Assembly (NCBI GenBank): GCA_016218715.1
Contig: JACRDG010000048.1
Coordinates: 248,001-312,000 of the forward strand
DNA from: Desulfomonile tiedjei
GTDB lineage: Bacteria > Desulfobacterota > Desulfomonilia > Desulfomonilales > Desulfomonilaceae
Length of the DNA stretch: 64,000 nucleotides
Reading direction: 5' to 3'
Shown here piece after piece: positions 42,506-51,949 of the stretch (its first letter is position 1; each line of letters opens with the position of its first letter). Made by a program: the position numbers and the translations under genes. Below the pieces are notes generated by a model that made no database searches, was not told the DNA's origin, and saw nothing but the letters and a program-made list of their open reading frames with translations.

Positions 42506-42793
42506 CTACTTCTTTCGGCGCCGCGTCAATTTGTGCAGTGTGGCCCCGGAAGTATCCCATTCTCCCGAGATTGACGGATCGACCCCTTCTTGAGCCATGC
42601 GTGCCATCTCCCCGACGTTGAGCATTTCGGTGTCGTCACCGGAGACATCGATTTCGTCCTCCGCCATGACGGCACCGCAGCTCGGGCAAATCAGCTCGCC
42701 CGATTCCGCGTCGAATTCCGACTTCTCGAGCAACGCGCCGCAAGAACATCGATCTTTCTGTGTGTCGTTTTCCTTCTCGTCTGATGATCCCAT
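42506..42793 (-). CDS. Small zinc-ribbon protein
   Basis: 95 residues. A zinc ribbon (CSCGALLEKSEF then CPSCGAVM) fills residues 16-50, followed by an acidic region and a basic end (LTRRRKK). It lies 13 bases after the CtpA gene on the same strand, suggesting coupling. Function unknown; perhaps a regulator or a metal-bound adaptor. Confidence 0.75.
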   Translation of the reverse strand: MGSSDEKENDTQKDRCSCGALLEKSEFDAESGELICPSCGAVMAEDEIDVSGDDTEMLNVGEMARMAQEGVDPSISGEWDTSGATLHKLTRRRKK

Positions 42794-42806
42794 CTGAGTG
42801 TCCCCG

Positions 42807-44207
42807 TTATCTCCGCGATCCCCACGACATGAGAACCTCTGCAGCCTTCTTCACCCAAGGATCTGCCTGGATCTGCTTCGCTTCTCCACCCGGGAGCGAG
42901 TTCACCTGTCGGTCGGGCGGGTCGGCCAAGGGCATCTCAGGTTCAAGTCCCCTTCCTTCTATATCACGACCTTCGGCTGTGTAGTAGTGGGCCGTCGTGA
43001 GGCGAAGCGCGGTCCCTCCCGGTACCGGATACACCCCCTGTACCGAGGCCTTTCCAAAGCTCGGCTCCCCCATAACAACGACCCCCAGTTTGCCCTGCAA
43101 GGCTCCGGCCAAGATTTCCGCGCCACTGGCGGTGCCGCGGTTGATGAGCACCACGATCGGAACCCGGGCGAGCACAGCGCCCGGTTGCGCGGTAAATTCC
43201 CGACTCATTTGCCCGTTGCGGCCGCGGAGTGAGGTTATCGCGCCGCATGAGAGAAACAGGTCGGCAACCTGTATCGCCTGTTCGAGGAGCCCGCCGGGAT
43301 TGTCCCGCAGATCCAGAATGAGACCGTTGAAATGCCCGCCGCCTTCCTTGAGCAAGAGGACAAGCGCCTTTTCCACTTCGGGAGCTGTCGTCGCCTGGAA
43401 GTTCACGATTCTCAGGTATCCTATGCCGTCATCGAGGAACGCGTGCCGCACGGGTGGGATGACCACCGTTTCTCTCCGGAGCCGAACGCGTCTGACGTCA
43501 CCGGATTTCCCGTCCCTCACGGTCGCGGTCATGGTCGATCCAACCGGCCCCCGCACCTTGCGCAGCACCTCCAGAAGCGGAAGACCATGTACCGGTACCC
43601 CGTCTATCTCGAGCATCACGTCCCCTGCCTTGATACCCGCACGGTACGCCGTCGACCCGTCGAGCGGCGAGACGACGATGTAGTCGCCACCCTTCCGCGA
43701 GACCATGATCCCTACTCCCCCAAACTTCCCGGAGGTGGTGATAGCCATTTCCTTGACCATCGCATCGTCCATGAACGAGGAATTAGGGTCAAGCTCCCCG
43801 AGAATCAATTGCAACGTCAGGCGGAAGAGTTCATCTCGATCAAAGTGACAGCGTGCGGCAATGGCCTGGAGCGTGCCGAAAAAACAGGTCTCGGGACGTC
43901 CCGTACAATCCGCTGTGCTCGGGATCTCCTCCACGCAATGGGGTGGCAGAACCATGGTGAGTAACTCCAGCGGATTCTTGTAGATCGATTCATCGGAGAG
44001 TTGCGTGACATAGTTGTCCTTGATCAGGCGAATCACTTCTTGGAACGCCGCCACATCGAAAGTGCTGCGTGTCGCGCGGGCCCCACCCTGGTCTCGTGCA
44101 GACCTGGCAAAGAACTGCGCGACGCCTTCTCGCGCACCTGCATCGGAAGTAAGAATGAGCGCCAGAACGGCCACCCAAGCCATGACAATCGCCCGGGGCC
44201 TCAACAA
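42807..44207 (-). CDS. ctpA: Carboxyl-terminal processing protease (S41 family)
   Basis: 466 residues from a TTG start at 44207 with AAAGGCGG upstream; an ATG at 44183 is an alternative. The signal peptide MLRPRAIVMAWVAVLALI leads to periplasmic location. A PDZ domain is present (GGVGIMVSRKGG, SPLDGSTAYRAGIKAGDVMLEIDG). The catalytic core has the substrate-loop DLRDNPGGLLEQA, nucleophile Ser in NRGTASGAEILAGAL and the catalytic Lys in GEPSFGKASVQG. S41 proteases trim C-termini of envelope or secreted proteins. An N-terminal helical domain precedes the PDZ. Length is typical. Confidence 0.92.
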   Translation of the reverse strand: MLRPRAIVMAWVAVLALILTSDAGAREGVAQFFARSARDQGGARATRSTFDVAAFQEVIRLIKDNYVTQLSDESIYKNPLELLTMVLPPHCVEEIPSTADCTGRPETCFFGTLQAIAARCHFDRDELFRLTLQLILGELDPNSSFMDDAMVKEMAITTSGKFGGVGIMVSRKGGDYIVVSPLDGSTAYRAGIKAGDVMLEIDGVPVHGLPLLEVLRKVRGPVGSTMTATVRDGKSGDVRRVRLRRETVVIPPVRHAFLDDGIGYLRIVNFQATTAPEVEKALVLLLKEGGGHFNGLILDLRDNPGGLLEQAIQVADLFLSCGAITSLRGRNGQMSREFTAQPGAVLARVPIVVLINRGTASGAEILAGALQGKLGVVVMGEPSFGKASVQGVYPVPGGTALRLTTAHYYTAEGRDIEGRGLEPEMPLADPPDRQVNSLPGGEAKQIQADPWVKKAAEVLMSWGSRR

Positions 44208-44822
44208 TTAACCGCCTTTCTGAGAGCGGAGCCGCGCGGTGCTCCGTCGCGTTACGTACCGCCGTGCAAGCGCTCGGTTACGGGAGAGTTGCCGCATCAT
44301 GCCCACCGGAGCTTTGCCCGCGGTGAGGTGCCATGACCGCCATTGCCTCGCCACCGGAAAGAACGGAAATGCATGGTCAAGCGCCGGCCATTCGGCCAAG
44401 GCCAGGCGCGGTCGATCGGTCAGCTCACACGAATCCGGTGACTCAATCATGGCACGGGAATTCGCGGTTAGCAAGTCTTGCGGGTTTGCAGCGTGTCATA
44501 CCGGTGCTCGGTCTGAAGCGGCAGTACGAAATGACCGCTGGGAAAAAACAAAATGGGCCGCCCTTACCGGACAGCCCAACGATGCAGGGATGGCGGACAA
44601 CCGACTTTTTGATCGGTTGTCCGCATGTCACTGCTGGAATTGCAATTCACCAAACCGTCTATAAGCTATCAGACCGCATCTTCCGTCGCACCGCAAAGTC
44701 TCCAATCGCATATCGCACAAGCGCTCAAGAGCAGTGCGTCCCTGATAGCGGCATGAGATTGTCTCCGGGGAGTAAAACCGAAAAACGATGCGATGCCGGG
44801 AGCGGCCGGTCTACCTTGATTG
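44208..44822. other. Long intergenic stretch with one strong hairpin
   Basis: 615 bases between the leftward CtpA gene and the leftward HU gene. Short open frames exist but lack ribosome sites. A perfect 11-base stem, GCGGACAACCG (44593-44603) and CGGTTGTCCGC (44614-44624), with a 10-base loop containing TTTTT is the only clear structure. Confidence 0.5.
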
Positions 44823-45098
44823 CTACTTCTTCACCGCATCTCTCAAGGCCTTGGCGGCACTGAACTTGGGAGCCCTTGAAGCAGGAATGTCTATCGGTTT
44901 GCCGGTTCGCGGGTTTACCCCTTTCCGTGCCTTCCTCTGGACCACCCCAAAACTCCCTAAATCGGTCACGCGTATCTTTTCACCGCCTCTGAGAGCGTCC
45001 TGAATCGCTGCTACCAGCGAATCCACCGCGATCCCAGCGGCTTTCTTCGATATCCCCGCCTCTTCGGAGACCAAGGCCACCAGATCCGCTTTGGTCAT
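44823..45098 (-). CDS. hup: HU-family DNA-binding protein
   Basis: 91 residues, the standard length, with AAAGGAGG upstream of ATG 45098. The body MTKADLVALVSEEAGISKKA, the strand VTDLGSFGVVQRKARKG and the DNA-binding arm motif NPRTGKPIDIPASRAPKFS are those of the histone-like HU/IHF family. It bends DNA and compacts the nucleoid. IHF versus HU cannot be decided by eye. Confidence 0.96.
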   Translation of the reverse strand: MTKADLVALVSEEAGISKKAAGIAVDSLVAAIQDALRGGEKIRVTDLGSFGVVQRKARKGVNPRTGKPIDIPASRAPKFSAAKALRDAVKK

Positions 45099-45160
45099 GA
45101 TAATCCTCCTTTCACCAACGCCAATACATGAGAAATGAACATGGTCAATCCCCCGGGCCG

Positions 45161-45190
45161 TTTATACAGGACGATCCCAGCGCCTGTCAA
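45161..45190 (-). promoter_or_regulatory. Sigma-70-like promoter of the HU gene
   Basis: On the minus strand a perfect TTGACA (45190-45185), 18-base spacer, TATAAA (45166-45161), 63 bases upstream of the HU start codon. Confidence 0.75.
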
Positions 45191-45302
45191 GAAATATCCC
45201 CCGCAGATTCGCTCTGTGGACCAAGCCTTCCGTTGGGTCAGGCAGTGCCGCCCCGTCCCGCCCGGTTAGGGTGCCCCGTCGTTCCGAAATAGCCTTGGTG
45301 GT

Positions 45303-45331
45303 TTGACTGGGCCTCAAGATCGATTTATGAT
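45303..45331 (+). promoter_or_regulatory. Sigma-70-like promoter for a small gene
   Basis: TTGACT (45303-45308), 17-base spacer, TATGAT (45326-45331), 21 bases before ATG 45352. Its neat fit supports the small gene being real. Confidence 0.7.
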
Positions 45332-45351
45332 TTGATCATAGGGAGTGGCCT

Positions 45352-45573
45352 ATGGAATCGATGCCGATTCTTCACGCGAATCAGATGTTCACCATCCTCT
45401 TCGATGAGGATTTCACCTTTGCTGAAGTCCGTGCGATCCTGGACAGGCTTCTGGATCAAAACGCGTTCGACGGCGAGGTACAACAGCATCAGATCGAGTA
45501 TTATATCGACCTCGATCACTCGTCGTTTCACGTGTGGGTGCGGGAAATGGACGTGTACATCCACAGGCGATGA
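45352..45573 (+). CDS. Small hypothetical protein
   Basis: 73 residues, with AGGGAG upstream and a sigma-70-like promoter directly before it. It has the pattern of a small alpha-beta domain (FTILFDEDFTFAEVRAIL, then EYYIDLDHSSFHVWVREM). Two His and several aromatic residues are near the end. No family recognised. Divergent from HU, convergent with the TPR gene. Confidence 0.6.
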   Translation: MESMPILHANQMFTILFDEDFTFAEVRAILDRLLDQNAFDGEVQQHQIEYYIDLDHSSFHVWVREMDVYIHRR

Positions 45574-45610
45574 CCGACAGGCCGGCCACCCACGTGACTC
45601 TAAGGCGCCC

Positions 45611-46318
45611 CTAGCCCTTGGCAGCCAAATCAGCCAACCGGGCTCGCACAAACGGAGCGTCCGGGGCTTCAGGGAACATCTTGAGGTATTGCTTGTACGC
45701 TTGTGCAGCCTCCTTGCTCTTTCCCGTCATCTCATAGATACGCGCTATGGTAATAGAGGCTTCCCGCCGGTAAGGCGAGTTCGTGTCTTCGGAGAGCTGT
45801 TGGAAGAGGCCGGCAGCGGCCTCATATTCCTTCAGCGCCAGGCGTGTCGACGCAATGTGGTAGAGAATCAGCGGACCCAAGCCACTCTTTACCAGCCCCG
45901 TCGCCTGAGCGCGCTGATACTGTTCCAGCGCCCCCTTGAAATCACCCTTCCGATAGAGAACGTGACCGGTATACAGGAGGGCCATCTCTCCGGCAGGAAA
46001 CGAGCCGTAGTCCGCCGCCACGGTTTGAAACTGCTTGAGCACCGTGTCGAACTCTTCCGGAGCAACCTGCTCTCCGCTACCGAGCACGTTGTGGTACTCC
46101 CGCATCGCCTGTTCAAAGACGAGGAGGCTCCGGGCTTCCTGGTGCTTCCGCATCGTCAGGAAACCGATTACCGCCACCAGCGCAATAACAAAGACCACGC
46201 ACCCCGCGATGAAGGGCTTGGGATTGGTCCGGACGTATTGAACGACCATGCCGGAGGTGGTGAGGAATTCGTCAGGTTCTTTGAGAAGCTCTTTTCGCGT
46301 GATTCTTCTTTCGGCCAC
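45611..46318 (-). CDS. Membrane-anchored TPR protein (YfgM-like)
   Basis: 235 residues. An N-terminal cytoplasmic segment of about 35 residues precedes one membrane helix (AGCVVFVIALVAVIGFLTM). The rest is tetratricopeptide-like: helix pairs ALLYTGHVLYRKGDFKGALEQY, ILYHIASTRLALKEYEAAAGLF and ITIARIYEMTGKSKEAAQAYKQYL, here given in parts. This layout matches YfgM, the ancillary subunit of the SecYEG translocon and chaperone network. The rather small size is usual. Function by analogy only. Confidence 0.75.
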   Translation of the reverse strand: MAERRITRKELLKEPDEFLTTSGMVVQYVRTNPKPFIAGCVVFVIALVAVIGFLTMRKHQEARSLLVFEQAMREYHNVLGSGEQVAPEEFDTVLKQFQTVAADYGSFPAGEMALLYTGHVLYRKGDFKGALEQYQRAQATGLVKSGLGPLILYHIASTRLALKEYEAAAGLFQQLSEDTNSPYRREASITIARIYEMTGKSKEAAQAYKQYLKMFPEAPDAPFVRARLADLAAKG

Positions 46319-46612
46319 TGTGTTGCCTCGCTGTGTTGTCGGAGAGCATTGGGTCGTATCCCATCTGAAGTTAAACCTACTATTTAACTGATAAGGGGAC
46401 CCAAGTCAATTCAATCCTGCCCGGATGACGCACGTACCTCTTCCTTGAGCGGAATCCATGTGGTACCTTCCTGTAACGGACCCCCCCGGGCCGCTCGAAT
46501 CGCTCGGGGCTGACTCTCCAGAAGTGCGCTTCATGCAGCCAAGAGAAAGCGTCGACTTTCGTGCCGCATTGCAGGAAGCGCTCTTTCCGTAGTACAGGGT
46601 ATCCGGATTCCT
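46319..46612. other. Divergent intergenic stretch, nothing recognised
   Basis: 294 bases between the leftward TPR gene and mfd. No clear RNA gene, repeat or convincing sigma-70 pair. Confidence 0.4.
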
Positions 46613-49600
46613 ATGGCAGGCTATTCGTTGACTCCATCAGTTCCCACGTCCTTGAATCAAGGTATCGATTTTCTGGCTCATTCCACGGCCGCGGGAGGCG
46701 TGTACGGCCTTTGTGGGTCGGCGGCCGCGTTCGTCACCGCGGCCGCGGTGAAGGGGGGCGCACGGACACTAGTGGTCGTGCTGACCGACGGGGATGCTGC
46801 GTCACAGATGGCCACGGACGTACGGTTCTTTTTAGGGGAGACCGAGGCGGAACGTCGCCCCCTGTTAGAGCGGGTGATCGCCTATCCGTCATCAGACATG
46901 CTTCCATTCTCCTTTGGCGGATTTGAGGCGGATGTGGGGGCGGGGCGCATGACCGCTCTGTTCCGGCTGACGCAAGGGAAGACTCCTCGGGTAGTTACTG
47001 TGAGCCTGGACGCCCTGATACGTCGCGTCGTGCCTCGATCGGTTTTCCATCGCGCGAGCTTTACCCTCGCGGTCGGCAAGGAATTAGACCGGGAGGATCT
47101 TCTCCAGCGCCTTGTGGCCGCGGGGTACTCCCGGTCGCCGCTGGTCGAGGATTCCGGGGAGTTCTCGGTGCGGGGGTTCATCATCGACGTCTATCCCCCG
47201 CTGTACCCGTACCCGGTACGAATCGAACAGATGGGAGACCGCATCGAATCCATTCGTTTTTTCGATCCCGCCAACCAAAGATCCCGCGAGGACGTCCCAG
47301 AAATCGAGATCGGCCCGATCCATATGATGATCCCCGACGAGGCAGCGAAGGAACAGGGTATACGGAGGATCCTTCAGGCCTGTGAAGACATCGGGGTGGA
47401 AAAGCGCGTACGACAGAACCTTGTGGATGACCTGCGGCACGGCGTCCGTTTCCCCGGAGCCGAGAATTACCTCCCGTATTTTTTCACCGACTCCGAGACC
47501 TTGTTCGACTATCTGCCGCCGGATACGACCCTGATACTGCCCGACCGCGATACGTTGGCTCATGTGTTCCAGGATCTGGAAGAAGAGGTATGGCACGGGC
47601 ACCAATCCGCAATGGAAGAGGGCCTTCCTGTCCCCCCTGCAGAACAGCTCTACCTCTCCAAACACGACCTCGTGCGAAAGGCCGAACCCTTTCGGCAGGT
47701 AATCCTGTCCCGCCTCGAGGTAGAAGAGCCGAATCGGGTCACGATTCGGATCGGGTGTGAGTCCAACGAAGACATCAGGCAGGATCTGCTGAAATCGAAG
47801 GGATACGATGTCGGCATGGGAGCGCTCGTGGCGCGGCTCGCCGCGTGGAGGGACGAGGGTGAGGAGGTTTTCCTCGTCAGTCATACCCAAGGTCAGGCGC
47901 ATCGACTGATGAAGTTGCTGGAACCGTATTCGCTCCACCTTGATTTTCGGGGAGAAGGTTTCGAGCCCTCGAACCTCGGGATGAAACCCACTCCCGGTCT
48001 CCGGGTGCACGTGGGACCGCTCTCCTCGGGGTTCCGCATGCCCCATGCCGGGACGATATTCATCACCGAGGAAGAGATCTTCGGTTCCCGGGTGAGGACG
48101 CGGCCGCACAGACACGCTCGGGGAACCTTCATCTCATCGCTTACGGATCTGGGAGAAGGGGAGGCTGTCGTCCACGGGGATTACGGGATAGGCATCTTCC
48201 GTGGGCTCGCCCGAAAGGAGTTCGACGGCATCACCGGCGAAGTCATGGTGATCGAGTACGCGGGAGGAGATCTGCTGTACCATCCCCTCGATCGCCTTCA
48301 CGTGATCCAGAAGTACGTTGCCGGTTCCGAAGAACCACCGAGAATAGATCGGTTGGGCGGGAAAGGGTGGATCAAGACCAAAGCTAAGGTCAAGAGATCC
48401 ATTCGAGAAATGGCCGCGGAACTTTTGAGTATCTACGCAAAGCGCCAGGTTGCCAGGCGTGAGCCGTACTCCCCTGCGGACGAATCCTTCGCGGCGTTCG
48501 AGGCCGCGTTCGAGTTTGAGGAGACGCCGGATCAGGCCAAGGCCATTCAGGATGTCATGGAAGCCATGGATACCGATAGGCCCATGGACCGCCTGGTCTG
48601 CGGCGACGTCGGGTACGGCAAAACCGAAGTAGCCCTGAGAGCGGCATTCCGCGCGATGATGGACGGCAAGCAGGTCGCGGTCCTTGTTCCCACCACGGTA
48701 CTCGCCCAGCAGCATTACGATACCTTCACCCGGCGATTCCGCGGCTATCCGTTTCATGTGGACATGCTCTCGCGTTTTCGGAGTTCGATCGAACAGAAAG
48801 AGGTCCTCCACAAGCTGACGGAAGGGAAACTCGACCTGGTTATCGGCACTCACAAGCTTCTTCAAAAAAGTGTGGCCTTTCGGGATCTCGGACTGCTCGT
48901 AATCGACGAAGAGCAGCGATTCGGAGTCGCACACAAAGAGCGAATCAAAAAATACAAGGCAGAAGTGGACGCGCTGACCCTCACTGCGACCCCTATTCCC
49001 CGGACGTTGAACCTGGCGCTCAGCGGTATCAGGGACTTGTCGGTCATCGAGACGCCTCCGGCGAATCGGCAGTCGATCCGGACGCATGTTGTAAGGCAGT
49101 CTGACGAAGTCACCAGAGAAGCGCTGGTCAGGGAGATCAACAGAGGGGGCCAGGCCTTCTACATCCACAACCGGGTCCAGAGCATCTACCGGCGAGCGGC
49201 AGCATTGCAGAAACTCGTTCCGGAGGCGCGCTTCGGCGTCGCGCACGGCCAGATGGGCGACACTCAGCTCGAAGGCGTCATGACCGATTTCGTCACCGGT
49301 AAGATCAACGTGCTCGTGTGCACTAACATTGTCGAGTCGGGGCTCGACATCCCGCGCGCCAATACCATCATTATCGAACGGGCCGACACCTTCGGCCTGG
49401 CGGATCTGTATCAGCTCCGCGGACGCGTGGGGCGTTCGCACGTGCGCGCGTACGCGTACCTGCTCACCCCGCCGGAGACCATGATCACCCCCGACGCGAT
49501 CAAGCGTCTGGCGGTGGTGCAGGAGTATTCCGATCTAGGGCAGGGATTCAGGATAGCTATGAGGGACATGGAGATACGAGGAGCGGGCAATCTCCTCGGT

Positions 49601-50185
49601 ACCTCGCAGTCCGGGCATGTCGCACAGGTCGGGTACGAGATGTACCTGGACCTCCTGGAGGAGGCCGTCCGGGAGATCAAAGGCGAGGAGCCTCAGGCAA
49701 GGATCGACCCGGAAGTGCACCTCCGGATCGAAGCCCTCATACCCGAAGAATATGTCCCGGATTCCCACCAGCGCATGAATCTGTACAAGCGTCTCTCCCG
49801 TGCAGCCGACACGGCTGAGCTGGACGAGGTGGAAGAAGAGATTATCGACCTCTACGGCAAGACCCCGAGCCAGGTGTCGTTCCTGCTGGCTGTCATGAGG
49901 ATCAGGATCGAGCTGAAGAACCTCCGCATCCTGAGGCTGGATTACACCGGTCGGGAACTGGTTTTCGGTTTCGACGCGGAGACCCCTGTCAGCCCCGAAG
50001 CCCTGATCTTCTGGGCACAAAAGAACAAGATGGTCCGCTTGGTACCTGGGGACAAGCTCGCATACTGCATCGGAGAGGTTGACCCTGAAACGAGGATACG
50101 GGAATGCTTTGCAATTATAGGAAATTTGAGTAAACTCATTCGACCGCGAGAGGCTGGCGCTCTGCCTGCAATTCAATCCGGCTGA
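46613..50185 (+). CDS. mfd: Transcription-repair coupling factor Mfd
   Basis: 1190 residues, of normal length. It removes stalled RNA polymerase at lesions and recruits UvrA. Domains in order: UvrB-like N-terminal region (1-330); the RNA-polymerase-interacting CarD-like domain (GEAVVHGDYGIGIF onward, about residue 515-580); the RecG-like helicase with Walker A CGDVGYGKT (663-671, Lys670), Walker B DEEQ in VIDEEQRFGV, LTATPIPRT and QLRGRVGRS; and a C-terminal TRCF domain (EEAVREIKGEEP onward). No frameshift or damage seen. Next gene begins 232 bases downstream. Confidence 0.96.
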   Translation: MAGYSLTPSVPTSLNQGIDFLAHSTAAGGVYGLCGSAAAFVTAAAVKGGARTLVVVLTDGDAASQMATDVRFFLGETEAERRPLLERVIAYPSSDMLPFSFGGFEADVGAGRMTALFRLTQGKTPRVVTVSLDALIRRVVPRSVFHRASFTLAVGKELDREDLLQRLVAAGYSRSPLVEDSGEFSVRGFIIDVYPPLYPYPVRIEQMGDRIESIRFFDPANQRSREDVPEIEIGPIHMMIPDEAAKEQGIRRILQACEDIGVEKRVRQNLVDDLRHGVRFPGAENYLPYFFTDSETLFDYLPPDTTLILPDRDTLAHVFQDLEEEVWHGHQSAMEEGLPVPPAEQLYLSKHDLVRKAEPFRQVILSRLEVEEPNRVTIRIGCESNEDIRQDLLKSKGYDVGMGALVARLAAWRDEGEEVFLVSHTQGQAHRLMKLLEPYSLHLDFRGEGFEPSNLGMKPTPGLRVHVGPLSSGFRMPHAGTIFITEEEIFGSRVRTRPHRHARGTFISSLTDLGEGEAVVHGDYGIGIFRGLARKEFDGITGEVMVIEYAGGDLLYHPLDRLHVIQKYVAGSEEPPRIDRLGGKGWIKTKAKVKRSIREMAAELLSIYAKRQVARREPYSPADESFAAFEAAFEFEETPDQAKAIQDVMEAMDTDRPMDRLVCGDVGYGKTEVALRAAFRAMMDGKQVAVLVPTTVLAQQHYDTFTRRFRGYPFHVDMLSRFRSSIEQKEVLHKLTEGKLDLVIGTHKLLQKSVAFRDLGLLVIDEEQRFGVAHKERIKKYKAEVDALTLTATPIPRTLNLALSGIRDLSVIETPPANRQSIRTHVVRQSDEVTREALVREINRGGQAFYIHNRVQSIYRRAAALQKLVPEARFGVAHGQMGDTQLEGVMTDFVTGKINVLVCTNIVESGLDIPRANTIIIERADTFGLADLYQLRGRVGRSHVRAYAYLLTPPETMITPDAIKRLAVVQEYSDLGQGFRIAMRDMEIRGAGNLLGTSQSGHVAQVGYEMYLDLLEEAVREIKGEEPQARIDPEVHLRIEALIPEEYVPDSHQRMNLYKRLSRAADTAELDEVEEEIIDLYGKTPSQVSFLLAVMRIRIELKNLRILRLDYTGRELVFGFDAETPVSPEALIFWAQKNKMVRLVPGDKLAYCIGEVDPETRIRECFAIIGNLSKLIRPREAGALPAIQSG

Positions 50186-50417
50186 CACGGGCATTGAGAA
50201 GCTTGACGAGTACAGAGGTTGCCTGAATAATGTTCTATTGAATGGCCGACGGCCTTGGGAACGGCCAAAGAGTTTGACAACTCTTATGAAGCCGGCTAAC
50301 AGGCTCGACGGAGCCTGGGCGCGGCTGCCGGTGCAAGAGCCCGTTCGTGAAACGATGCCTCTGGGACGGCAGGCAGGTGAAACCTCCGTGGCAAGAGCCG
50401 CGAATCAAGGAAAGGGA

Positions 50418-51686
50418 ATGGCTCGATACAAGACTGTCTCCATCGTTGTTGTTCTGTTCGTACTTTTCCAAGTGCGAGCCGCATCTGGCGAGGAGGTTTA
50501 CACGGATCGAATCGCGGCTGTGGTCAACGGCGACGTCATCTTGGAGTCCGAGGTAAAGAAGAACGCACAGCCCTTTATCAGGAAATTCATGAGCCTGCCC
50601 CTCGGCATCGTGCCTCCCGGGAAGACGCCCACCGAAAAAGAGGTCCTCGACGAGCTGGTAGTCATCCGCCTCCTGGAACAGGAGGCCGCCAAGCGAGGCA
50701 TGATTCCCAACGAAGAGGGAGTAGATCGGGCGATCGACGATCTCAAGCGCCGAAACAAGCTTAGCCACGACCAGTTCATAGTCTTTCTCCTCCAGAACGG
50801 ACTCAACTATGCGGACTACCGCGAGTTGTACAAGAGGCAGATGGTCCTATCCGGCCTCATCGGGAATGAGATGAACCGACGGGGAGCCATAGGAGAGAAA
50901 GAGGCGCAGCAGTACTTCAAGGAGAACCGAGGTAAAATAGAAGACAAGTACCAGGCACTATTAGGCAAGCTCCATCCGGAGCCCCAGGCGCAGGACGCAA
51001 AGCCGCAGATCCCGACCCATGCCGAGGTCTACCAGGGGGGCGAACTGAGACTCCAGCAAATTGTTCTCAAGGCCGCAAATAATAATCCGAAAGAAAAAGA
51101 AAAGATGGTGGCCGCCGCGAAGAAAATTTATGAGGAAGTCAGCAAAGGTGGCGACTTCACGCAGCTTGCCAAGAAATACTCAAAGGACTCGTCAGCGTCC
51201 AAGGGTGGTGACCTCGGGTACGTGAAATACAAGGATCTTCAACCACAGATGCAGAAAGTCGTCGAGCACCTGAAGGTCGGGGCCCTGTCCCCGCCACTAG
51301 GTGGCAAGGATTCCATCCTGATCCTCTACCTGGCAGATGCGAAGAACCGGCAAGTGAAGAAGGTCCCGATTCCGGAAAAAGAGCGCAAGCAACTGGAAAA
51401 AAGGCTCGAAGAAGCCCGCAAGAAACAGCTCGATCGCCAGAGCACTGGACGGGAAAACCCCAACAACCCCGGTAAGGACACGCAGGCCAAGAAAGGTGAA
51501 ACGGAACCGGGATCCGCAACCAAGGAGGCCCAGGATCTGGGGATTCTGAGCCTGGAAGAGCTGAAAGAGTACAAGCAAGTGCAGGATAAAGTCATGTCGA
51601 TCGTCAAAACCACGACGATCGACGAACGCATGAAAGACTGGACCACGGCTCTCAAGAAGGACGCCATAATCGAAGTCAGGATGTAG
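50418..51686 (+). CDS. SurA-type periplasmic peptidyl-prolyl isomerase
   Basis: 422 residues from ATG 50418 (AAGGAAAGGGA upstream). Signal peptide MARYKTVSIVVVLFVLFQV with cleavage near AASG-EEV. The N-terminal SurA region is DRIAAVVNGDVILESEV, followed by helical segments with LLEQEAAKRGM and LKRRNKLSHDQF. A parvulin domain follows (EKMVAAAKKIYEEVSKGGDF, AKKYSKDSSASKGGDLGYVKYKDL in pieces). The C-terminal third is charged and low-complexity (EKERKQLEKRLEEARKKQL, PNNPGKDTQAKKGE). Probably a chaperone for outer-membrane proteins. An unusually long charged C-terminal extension is present. Confidence 0.85.
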   Translation: MARYKTVSIVVVLFVLFQVRAASGEEVYTDRIAAVVNGDVILESEVKKNAQPFIRKFMSLPLGIVPPGKTPTEKEVLDELVVIRLLEQEAAKRGMIPNEEGVDRAIDDLKRRNKLSHDQFIVFLLQNGLNYADYRELYKRQMVLSGLIGNEMNRRGAIGEKEAQQYFKENRGKIEDKYQALLGKLHPEPQAQDAKPQIPTHAEVYQGGELRLQQIVLKAANNNPKEKEKMVAAAKKIYEEVSKGGDFTQLAKKYSKDSSASKGGDLGYVKYKDLQPQMQKVVEHLKVGALSPPLGGKDSILILYLADAKNRQVKKVPIPEKERKQLEKRLEEARKKQLDRQSTGRENPNNPGKDTQAKKGETEPGSATKEAQDLGILSLEELKEYKQVQDKVMSIVKTTTIDERMKDWTTALKKDAIIEVRM

Positions 51687-51903
51687 GACAGTGGGATCCA
51701 CCCGCGCTTGCCCGAGGTAAATTCCGGACATTCCGGTGACGAGCGACTGAGACAGTGCGCGATCCAGACAGCGCGCTTCGTCTGAAACGGGGGCCCGAGG
51801 ATTTGCCCTCGGCGGAAACGAATGATGTCCTGTGACGCGGCTGTGGCAGGTCCCCGCGTTCATTCACAAGGCCCCGTGGTTTGTCGCCGGAACGCATCTC
51901 ATA
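51687..51903. other. Intergenic stretch, nothing recognised
   Basis: 217 bases after the SurA-like gene with no gene or clear terminator. The following 51904-52043 is made of a dispersed repeat and a MITE-like element. Confidence 0.4.
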
Positions 51904-51948
51904 CGTGCTACGATTACTGGAAAGCATTGCGTTACGCAACAGCCTCCT
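51904..51948 (+). repeat. 45-base dispersed repeat, copy adjoining a MITE
   Basis: The same element as 29130-29174 in opposite orientation, identical at 38 of 45 positions. The identical core is CTGGAAAGCATTGCGTTAC. Its right end (CAGCCTCCT) directly abuts the TA and terminal inverted repeat of the element at 51950-52043. Confidence 0.8.
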
Positions 51949-51949
51949 A

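Noticed and set aside
44239-44863. Plus-strand open frames (141 and 176 codons) in the ctpA-HU gap
   Set aside because: No ribosome sites, no motifs, and the second runs into the HU gene on the opposite strand.
45332-46387. Long plus-strand open frame of 351 codons
   Set aside because: It lies antisense to the well-supported TPR gene (45611-46318) and its translation has the basic, low-quality composition of a shadow frame. Only the 73-residue frame at 45352-45573 has a promoter and ribosome site.
47084-49441. Two long minus-strand frames within mfd
   Set aside because: Shadows of the intact mfd reading frame.
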